Below, piece by piece: positions 6,923 through 12,000 of a DNA stretch of 12,000 nt. The DNA lies in NCBI GenBank assembly GCA_009923375.1, contig RFTO01000020.1, forward strand, positions 1 to 12,000, written 5' to 3'. The stretch comes from Actinomycetota bacterium. Lineage in GTDB: Bacteria; Actinomycetota; Actinomycetes; S36-B12; UBA5976. The position numbers and the translations under genes were made by a program. How positions within the stretch are numbered: position 1 is the stretch's first letter; each line of letters starts with the position of its first letter. Below the pieces are notes generated by a model. That model was not told where the DNA came from, did not search any database, and saw nothing but the letters and a program-made list of their open reading frames with translations.

Positions 6923-7639
6923 TTATTTGACCGCGGTAATCCGCGCCACGCGGCTCAAGAACTGATCCACAAGGTTGTGCGCTCGCTGCGCCGCGTCCGC
7001 GTCGAAGGCTTTGCACATTGCGATCAATGTGTCGGGGTCTTGACCGTCGGCGATGAGCGCCGGCTTGCCGTCGGTGGCGAGCCAGGTCTCCAGAGTCCCG
7101 CTGAGCACCTCAGGGTGGAACTGCAGGCCCAAGCTGCGGCCGATGACATACGCCTGCGAGGCCACAGCCGAGCGCGCGATCTCGGTGGCACCCGGCGGCA
7201 GCTGCCAACGGTCGTAGTGCCACTGGAACCACGGGCCGTGGGGGATGAACTCGGGGTCGTCGCTTTGGATGACATGCCAGCCGATCTCGGCCTTCGGGCC
7301 GGGGGCGACGGAGCCGCCTAATGCGCGTGCAAGTGCTTGCCCGCCGAAGCAGATGCCGAAGATCGGCACATCTGCGGCTTGTGCAGTTCGCAACCACTCA
7401 AGCTCAGGAGTCAGCCAGTTGCCGATGCAGGCGTCGTCCCAAGCGCCCCAAGGCGAACCCATTGGAACCAACACATCGAAGTCGGTCGGGTTCGGGTGGT
7501 TGAAGGTCACATTCGGTGTCTCGAAGTTCTCGCCGGGGACCACCACCTGTTCCACGATCTCAAATCCATGCGCCGCAAATGCATCAGCCACCGGTCCCGG
7601 TGGACTGACGTGATCGTGCTGCAGGAAGAGCGCGCGCAT
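6923..7639 (-). CDS. Class I glutamine amidotransferase-like protein (GMP-synthase type GATase domain)
   Basis: A 238-residue stand-alone GATase-1 domain. The N-terminal RALFLQHDHVSPPGP is typical of small GATase-like proteins; LVPMGSPWGAWDD carries the oxyanion loop, IFGICFGGQ holds nucleophile C97, and LQFHPEV gives H175 and E177, so the catalytic triad is intact. Such proteins either supply ammonia to a partner or hydrolyse gamma-glutamyl amides; the partner here is not known. It is a different subfamily from the PuuD-like protein at 3357. ATG 7639 has an AAAGGA ribosome site six bases upstream and begins exactly at the conserved domain; the frame is open further upstream but without family features. 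It is divergent from the GS-like gene at 7816 across 176 bp, suggesting shared control. Its 3' end meets the delta-60 gene tail to tail with only six bases between. Confidence 0.82.
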   Translation of the reverse strand: MRALFLQHDHVSPPGPVADAFAAHGFEIVEQVVVPGENFETPNVTFNHPNPTDFDVLVPMGSPWGAWDDACIGNWLTPELEWLRTAQAADVPIFGICFGGQALARALGGSVAPGPKAEIGWHVIQSDDPEFIPHGPWFQWHYDRWQLPPGATEIARSAVASQAYVIGRSLGLQFHPEVLSGTLETWLATDGKPALIADGQDPDTLIAMCKAFDADAAQRAHNLVDQFLSRVARITAVK

Positions 7640-7815
7640 GGTGATTCCTTTCACAAGATGCTGGTGCCACGAGTGAACCGGCGATTGCAAAACCAACCTC
7701 CACGAAAAGTACCCCATACATGGCTGCAATCGACAGGCTTGCGCCCCTAGTATCGCCAACGCATCTGCGGTAACCACGCACGAGCGCGCATCAGGCGCGA
7801 AACGAAGGAGTCATC
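7640..7815. promoter_or_regulatory. Divergent promoter region of GATase-like gene and GS-like gene
   Basis: 176 bp between two start codons. Toward the GS-like gene a good -10 hexamer TAGTAT lies at 7748-7753 with a weak -35 TGCAAT at 7725-7730, 17 bases apart. An inverted repeat of perfect 8-bp arms, CGATTGCA at 7682-7689 and TGCAATCG at 7725-7732, spans the middle; its right arm covers that -35. No equally clear promoter was found for the minus strand. Confidence 0.5.
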
Positions 7816-9171
7816 GTGAGCGACGAAATGAACCTGTCCAACCTCAAACACGAGTTGCAGGCCAACGACATCGACGTGGTGCGCGTTCTCTACCCCGACA
7901 TCCTTGGCATCCCGCGCAGTAAGGACATGCTCGTCTCCCAGATGGAGCGCACCCTCGCGCACGGGCCTGCGTTCTGCCAGGGCGTGTGGTTCACCACCAC
8001 AGGCGGCGATGTGATCGACGGTCGCAACTCGTTGTCTGCGGGATTACCTGACTTCTCCACCCGTATCGACCAAGCCACCATGCGCGAGGCGCCATGGGAG
8101 CCCGGCGTTGCGTACGTCATCGCCGACGCCTTTGATTCAGACGGCACACCAACGCCGATTGCCCCGCGCACAGTCTTGAAGAAGGTGCTCGCCCAATTTG
8201 CATCCGCCGGCCTACAGCCGATTGCTGGGCCTGAGCTGGAGTTCTATCTCACCGACCAAGATGAAGATGGCACCTGGAAGCGCGCAATCAACAAGAGCGG
8301 CCGCGTTTATATGACTGGCCCGCTGGTGGATCCCGATGGCGTGTTTCTGGACATGATGCGTGCGCTAGATGAGTTCCAGATCGGCGTGTTCGCTGGCAAC
8401 CACGAGTTCTCGCCTTCGCAATACGAAATCAACTTGTGGCACAGCGATGCCCTTGACGCCGCAGATCGAACATTCCTGTTCAAGATGGGTGTCAAGGAGA
8501 TCGCGGCGCAAGCAGGAATGCTGGCAACCTTTATGGGTAAGCCGTGGAATGACGAGGGCGGCAGCGGTTACCACTTCCACCTCTCACTCAACGATGCCAA
8601 CGGCGACAACGTCATGGCAGAGGGGGATGACTTAACCCCGGCTGCGTTGAATGTCATCGGCGGTTTGATTGAGCACGCTGCTGCGCTGTCGGCATTCACT
8701 AACCCGACTGTCAACGCTTTCAAACGTCTGCTGCCAGATGGCTTGGCTCCCTACCGCGCGAACTGGGGCTACGACAACCGATCGACGATGATCCGGATCC
8801 CGCCAGAGCGTGGCGCTGGAGCACGAATCGAGTTGCGCATCGGTGATGGCGCGGCGAATCCTTACATCATCACAGCAGTGGTGTTGGCGGCTGCACTCGA
8901 TGGACTTAAGCGCAATCTTCAGCCGCCGGCCGTCAGCCACGACTGGACCCACGAGGAGACTCACACTGCGGTGCTGCCGCGCACATTCACCAGCGCACTG
9001 GATGCACTCGAGGCTGACGATGCAATCAAGGCGATTCTTGGTGAGGAGATCGTCGAGACGTTCGTGGCTCTCAAGCGCAATGAGATTGAGCGCTATGAAG
9101 CAGCTGTGGCAGACCCCTCAACAGGTGACACAACCGAATGGGAGCTCAACGAGTACTTACTTGACTACTAA
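7816..9171 (+). CDS. Glutamine synthetase family protein, probable gamma-glutamyl-amine ligase (GlnA3/GlnA4/PuuA-like)
   Basis: A 451-residue member of the GS-I fold. It has the beta-grasp N-terminus (VVRVLYPDILG), metal ligands in GPELEFYL (E140, E142), GNHEFSPSQYEI (E197, E204), the His site GYHFHLSL (253-255), NPTVNAFKRLLPD (296-308), NRSTMIRIP (321-329) and RIELR with E339. It therefore should bind ATP, glutamate and metal. Spacing and wording are nearer to GlnA3/GlnA4/PuuA enzymes, which gamma-glutamylate polyamines, ethanolamine or other amines, than to housekeeping GlnA; the C-terminal adenylylation segment of GlnA is not seen. GTG 7816 follows AAGGAG at 7805-7810. Its neighbours (two GATase-like proteins, an APC permease) fit a gamma-glutamylation pathway. 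The amine substrate cannot be read from the sequence. The gene ends 54 bases from the convergent DUF2510 gene. Confidence 0.9.
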   Translation: MSDEMNLSNLKHELQANDIDVVRVLYPDILGIPRSKDMLVSQMERTLAHGPAFCQGVWFTTTGGDVIDGRNSLSAGLPDFSTRIDQATMREAPWEPGVAYVIADAFDSDGTPTPIAPRTVLKKVLAQFASAGLQPIAGPELEFYLTDQDEDGTWKRAINKSGRVYMTGPLVDPDGVFLDMMRALDEFQIGVFAGNHEFSPSQYEINLWHSDALDAADRTFLFKMGVKEIAAQAGMLATFMGKPWNDEGGSGYHFHLSLNDANGDNVMAEGDDLTPAALNVIGGLIEHAAALSAFTNPTVNAFKRLLPDGLAPYRANWGYDNRSTMIRIPPERGAGARIELRIGDGAANPYIITAVVLAAALDGLKRNLQPPAVSHDWTHEETHTAVLPRTFTSALDALEADDAIKAILGEEIVETFVALKRNEIERYEAAVADPSTGDTTEWELNEYLLDY

Positions 9172-9225
9172 GTCAGGCAGTACCGACGCGCCCAATAAAC
9201 CTGGTTTGTTGACGCAGCCTCTGCG

Positions 9226-9846
9226 CTAGCTGTTGAAGCTGGGATCCTGCACGCCGTTGCCGGACATCGTGGAAGCGAGTGCGATGACCACTGCGACGAT
9301 CATGGCGATGACGGTGTAGCCGATGATGATGCCGGCCAACGCCAAGCCGCGACCACCGAGGGTGCCGTTTGACTTACGGATTTCAATCAGCGCTAGGTGG
9401 CCGGTGATGATGCCCGCAATGAAACCCAGACCTGCGAAGAGTGTGCCTGCCGTGCTGCAGATCAGTGAGGCAATCGCAAGGCCAGAAGTCTTCATTGGCG
9501 CAGCCACCGGCGGCGCGGTTGAATACTGAGGAGTCGGGGATGGAGTGTGCATTCCATAGCCGGCACCGGGGGTTGGAGCTTGTGGGGTGGAGGTGAACTG
9601 AACTGGCGCCGGGGCGGAGGCCGGTGCTTGTGGAAGCGGTGTCTGCGGTGTCACATCAATGGGCGGAACTGGAATCGCTGGCATCAACGGAGCGCTCGCA
9701 GATGCGCTTTCCGGTAGCGGTGGAATCACAGGAGCTACGGGCGCCACAGGTGCTGCAACATCAAGCCACGTGGTCCCATCCCAGTAGCGCATCACACCGC
9801 CGGCGTTCGGATCTGGATACCACCCAGGTGCAGTTGTGTTCATCAT
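9226..9846 (-). CDS. DUF2510/DUF4190 domain membrane protein
   Basis: A 206-residue (205 if ATG 9843 is used) actinobacterial protein of unknown role. Residues 7-31 are a DUF2510 module (PGWYPDP, then MRYWDGTTWLD), a small domain found mostly in Actinomycetota. A proline/alanine-rich low-complexity linker covers about 32-117. Residues 120-192 are a DUF4190-like region with two hydrophobic spans (about 122-153 and 168-192) joined by LALIEIRKSNG and GGRGLALAG. It is a likely small inner-membrane protein with a cytoplasmic N-terminal domain. A ribosome site AGGGGGA lies just ahead of two tandem ATG codons (9846 and 9843); its spacing suits the second better. No functional link to neighbouring metabolism is apparent. 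Confidence 0.85.
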   Translation of the reverse strand: MMNTTAPGWYPDPNAGGVMRYWDGTTWLDVAAPVAPVAPVIPPLPESASASAPLMPAIPVPPIDVTPQTPLPQAPASAPAPVQFTSTPQAPTPGAGYGMHTPSPTPQYSTAPPVAAPMKTSGLAIASLICSTAGTLFAGLGFIAGIITGHLALIEIRKSNGTLGGRGLALAGIIIGYTVIAMIVAVVIALASTMSGNGVQDPSFNS

Positions 9847-9982
9847 TTCCCCCTGTCTGCATCGCTCACCGCAGCTCGGTGATTGTGTGCATCGACGCTG
9901 GTCAAGAACCTATCAACGTCAACGCCTCAAGAATAGTTTCCGCACGATTCCGAACTGTTTTACACGTGTGAACGAGCAACCG
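9847..9982. promoter_or_regulatory. Upstream region of the DUF2510 gene
   Basis: 136 bp between the decarboxylase-family gene and the DUF2510 gene, both on the minus strand, so the latter probably has its own promoter. A TTGACG (complement of 9917-9922) is a possible -35, but no good -10 lies at the right distance. A palindrome ACACGTGT at 9962-9969 sits close behind the upstream gene's stop and has no T-run, so it is not called a terminator. Confidence 0.25.
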
Positions 9983-10786
9983 CTAGTCGTTAAGGTCGGC
10001 GACGAGGCGGCCACCGTTGAATGTCACGCCAACCTCGCGGTAATAACCTGCGATCGTCTCTCGCACCGGAAACAAGGTCGCCAACTCATCCCATGGCGAA
10101 TCCGCAAGTTGTAAGTCGACATCACCAACCCATGGTTGGCCCAGATCTGCATCCACTCCGCCCATGGTCACTAGCTCGTTGAGCGAGTAACCGTTGCCGC
10201 GCTCGATTGAGGGCATCAGTCGGTGGTGCAGCATCGGCAGTGAATTAACGAAGCCGTTCGTCTCAGATGGTTCGCGCAACGTGACAATCGCGGAGGCCAA
10301 GCGGTGGTCGTACGCCGCCAAGGTTGCACCAAGTTTTGCACCCGGTGCCACTCGTGGAGCCGCCTTGCCGTGATTCATGACGCGGGTCATCGCCACCCGG
10401 CCGAGCTTCTTCGGATATCCCTGGAACCAGCCGCGCGCGATGGCGAAATCGGTAGTCACCCAGATCAGTGCGCAGCGGCTGTATGTGGTGCCTTGATAGC
10501 TGCAGCGCACCACGACGAAGGCTTCCAGATACTGCGAGCGGGTCGGATCAAGTAACTCGGCGCCGCCATCGCTACACGACTGCCAATCCGCCCAGATCAA
10601 CGCAACCGCACCCGGGTCTTCGGGGGCTAAGTCGAGCTCTGGGGGGAGCATGGCGCGAACTTTGTCCACGTCCGTGCGGTACTCGACAGTTAGTAGTGCG
10701 CCGGAGTAATGCCACGGCATGTTCGGCACGAGTGCGGAGGCGCCACTTGGCGTCAGCGGCGGGAAGAAACCATTCAAAGCGCTCAT
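9983..10786 (-). CDS. Acetoacetate decarboxylase family protein
   Basis: A 267-residue cytoplasmic protein of the acetoacetate decarboxylase (ADC) superfamily. Members use a Schiff-base lysine to decarboxylate acetoacetate or, in other subgroups, to act as aldolase-dehydratases. Visible features are MPWHYSGALLTVEYRTD near the N-terminus, MLPPELDL (46-53), YLEAF with E88 at the place of the catalytic acid, and GWFQGYPKKLG with adjacent lysines 126-127, matching the K115-K116 pair of Clostridium ADC. Later wording diverges from true ADC, so the substrate is open. ATG 10786 is at the start of similarity. There is no ribosome site; instead a perfect 14-bp palindrome covers the start codon. It is divergent from the APC permease gene. 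Confidence 0.8.
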   Translation of the reverse strand: MSALNGFFPPLTPSGASALVPNMPWHYSGALLTVEYRTDVDKVRAMLPPELDLAPEDPGAVALIWADWQSCSDGGAELLDPTRSQYLEAFVVVRCSYQGTTYSRCALIWVTTDFAIARGWFQGYPKKLGRVAMTRVMNHGKAAPRVAPGAKLGATLAAYDHRLASAIVTLREPSETNGFVNSLPMLHHRLMPSIERGNGYSLNELVTMGGVDADLGQPWVGDVDLQLADSPWDELATLFPVRETIAGYYREVGVTFNGGRLVADLND

Positions 10787-10793
10787 ATGAGCG
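10780..10793. promoter_or_regulatory. Palindrome over the start codon of the ADC-family gene
   Basis: CGCTCATATGAGCG is a perfect 14-bp palindrome whose centre contains the ATG of the minus-strand gene. It could be an operator or could hide the start in a hairpin. Without a ribosome site before the ATG, a leaderless transcript with an operator at its start is one reading. Chance cannot be excluded. Confidence 0.3.
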
Positions 10794-10941
10794 AGCGTAC
10801 TGCGGGCTGCCGCATGAGTCGCCCGTATGTGCGATGAATCTCATTGGGCTAAAAGACTCGTATGTGCTTGCAATCGGCGCTTTGCAGGCGCACCTTGTGC
10901 CTCATCAGCTGGCGGGGGCCACAACAAGCGGGGAGGCTTGT
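10787..10941. promoter_or_regulatory. Divergent region between ADC-family gene and APC permease
   Basis: 155 bp that must hold both promoters. No strong -35/-10 pair was found in either direction. An octamer TGCAATCG at 10869-10876 matches the arms of the inverted repeat before the GS-like gene, but the same octamer also occurs inside genes in this window. The permease has a clear GGGAGG ribosome site at 10931-10936. Confidence 0.35.
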
Positions 10942-12000
10942 ATGTCAAGCAATGCAATCTCGAATGCATCATCTGCCGATTCCCAACTCAGGCGCAACCG
11001 CCTCGGTGTCGTGGGCATCGTCTTCTTCGTCGTCGCCGCTGCAGCACCTCTCGTCGGTATGACCGGCGCAGTGCCCGTGGCGATCGTGGCCGGCAATGGC
11101 GCAGGCGTGCCGGGCGCCTACTTATTCGTGGGCATCACCTTGTTGTTGTTCAGCGTGGGTTACGCGACCATGTCAGGTCACGTGACGAATGCAGGGGCGT
11201 TCTTCGCCTACGTCGGACGTGGACTCGGCATGATCCCCGGCGTCGCATCCGCATTCGTCTCCTTGCTCGCCTATCTCGCAGTACAGCTGGCGATTTACGG
11301 CTTCTTCGGCGTCATCATGTCTGGACAGATGGAGCAATACGGACTGAGCCTGCATCCGTATGCCTGGGCGCTAATCGCCTGGGCGCTGGTGTTCGCCTTG
11401 TCGTGGTTCAGTGTGGACATCGGCGCGAAATTCCTGGGCGTGCTGATGAGCGTGGAGCTGCTATCGCTGGTCGTCGTGGCGCTGGCTGTGTTCTTCAAGG
11501 GCGGCGGCCCTAACGGGCTCGACTTCGCTGCATCGTTCTCGCCAAGCAAGGTGTTCACCATGGCGCCGGGCATCGCACTGGCCTTCGCCTTCGCATCCTT
11601 CATCGGTTTTGAAGCGACTGCGATCTATGGTGAGGAGGCCCGAGACCCCAAGCGCGCAGTGCCGCGGGCGACTTATCTCTCGGTCACCATCATCACCGTG
11701 TTGTTCGCAATGGTGTCCTTTGCAATCGTCTCTGGCCTCGGGTCAGCGAACATCGTGGACACCGTCGCTAAGACCACAACGGTCGGCGATGTGGTCCTTG
11801 GTAACCCAGCGCAAGCGCTGTGGGATGTGAGTGACACATTCGTCGGCCCTTGGTTGACCACCACCATGCAGTGGTTGGTTATCTCAAGTCTGTTCGCCGG
11901 CCTACTGGCATTCCAGAACTCGTCGGCCCGCTACTTCTTCTCACTCGGCCGCGCAGGCGTGCTGCCGAATTCTGCTGCTCGGACTAACTCCTTTGGCTCA
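10942..12000 (+). CDS. APC family amino-acid/amine permease, 3' end beyond window
   Basis: The first 353 residues of an amino acid-polyamine-organocation transporter in the cytoplasmic membrane, probably a proton- or exchange-driven importer. Hydrophobic spans begin at about 21-50 (GIVFFVVAAAAPLVG), 57-76, 100-125, 140-156, 165-184, 208-222, 245-265 and 305-325. Family signatures are AAAAPLVGMTG in the first span, GAFFAYVGRGLG (85-96), and GFEATAIYGEEARDP followed by AVPRA (222-243). Full members have about 12 helices and 450-510 residues, so roughly a quarter to a third is missing. ATG 10942 follows GGGAGG by five bases. Sitting after a GS-like gamma-glutamyl ligase in the region, it is a candidate uptake system for that enzyme's amine substrate. 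Confidence 0.88.
   Translation, partial: MSSNAISNASSADSQLRRNRLGVVGIVFFVVAAAAPLVGMTGAVPVAIVAGNGAGVPGAYLFVGITLLLFSVGYATMSGHVTNAGAFFAYVGRGLGMIPGVASAFVSLLAYLAVQLAIYGFFGVIMSGQMEQYGLSLHPYAWALIAWALVFALSWFSVDIGAKFLGVLMSVELLSLVVVALAVFFKGGGPNGLDFAASFSPSKVFTMAPGIALAFAFASFIGFEATAIYGEEARDPKRAVPRATYLSVTIITVLFAMVSFAIVSGLGSANIVDTVAKTTTVGDVVLGNPAQALWDVSDTFVGPWLTTTMQWLVISSLFAGLLAFQNSSARYFFSLGRAGVLPNSAARTNSFGS

Noticed and set aside
10827..11513. 228-codon plus-strand open frame over the permease start
   Set aside because: Very Arg-rich product in the wrong frame; the permease frame has membrane spans, APC motifs and a ribosome site.
1..12000. CRISPR array, transposase, att site or phage genes
   Set aside because: No regularly spaced direct repeats, no transposase, integrase or phage structural motifs, and no flanking duplications were seen.

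Overview
The window looks like a chromosomal stretch from a member of the Actinomycetota of moderately high GC. The grounds are actinobacterial-style proteins (a DUF2510/DUF4190 membrane protein, a GlnA3/GlnA4-like glutamine synthetase homologue, a soluble class I P450), frequent GTG starts, and at least one gene that may be read from a leaderless mRNA. Genus or species cannot be named from the sequence. No RNA gene, insertion sequence or CRISPR array was seen.

Layout. Bases 1-3152 (minus strand) hold a homoprotocatechuate (3,4-dihydroxyphenylacetate) meta-cleavage operon read right to left: hpaE (CHMS dehydrogenase), hpaD (ring-cleavage dioxygenase), then a fumarylacetoacetate-hydrolase-family gene of hpaG type. 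The last gene breaks off after about 50 codons and runs, in a different reading frame, into the C-terminal part of a PHP-domain phosphoesterase-like gene that continues past the left edge. A shared 10-bp stretch at 630-639 marks the junction, so it is either a real microhomology deletion or an assembly chimera. Bases 3153-3356 are a divergent control region with two inverted repeats. Bases 3357-5321 (plus) encode a PuuD-type gamma-glutamyl hydrolase and a cytochrome P450, 15 bp apart. Bases 5543-6916 (plus) encode an exported delta-60-repeat protein behind an AT-rich leader. Bases 6923-7639 (minus) and 7816-9171 (plus) are a divergent pair: a GMP-synthase-type glutamine amidotransferase-like protein and a glutamine-synthetase-family ligase. 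Bases 9226-9846 (minus) encode a DUF2510/DUF4190 membrane protein, 9983-10786 (minus) an acetoacetate-decarboxylase-family protein, and 10942 to the right edge an APC amino-acid/amine permease, cut by the window end.

How the parts may work together. A GS-like ligase, a PuuD-like gamma-glutamyl hydrolase, a second GATase-like protein and an APC permease are the usual parts of a gamma-glutamylation route for amines (uptake, N-glutamylation, oxidation, removal of glutamate). Having these beside a homoprotocatechuate ring-cleavage operon and a P450 suggests, as an inference only, that the region handles an (aromatic) amine whose carbon ends as homoprotocatechuate. No amine oxidase, P450 redox partner or dedicated regulator lies in the window, so the link rests on gene neighbourhood.
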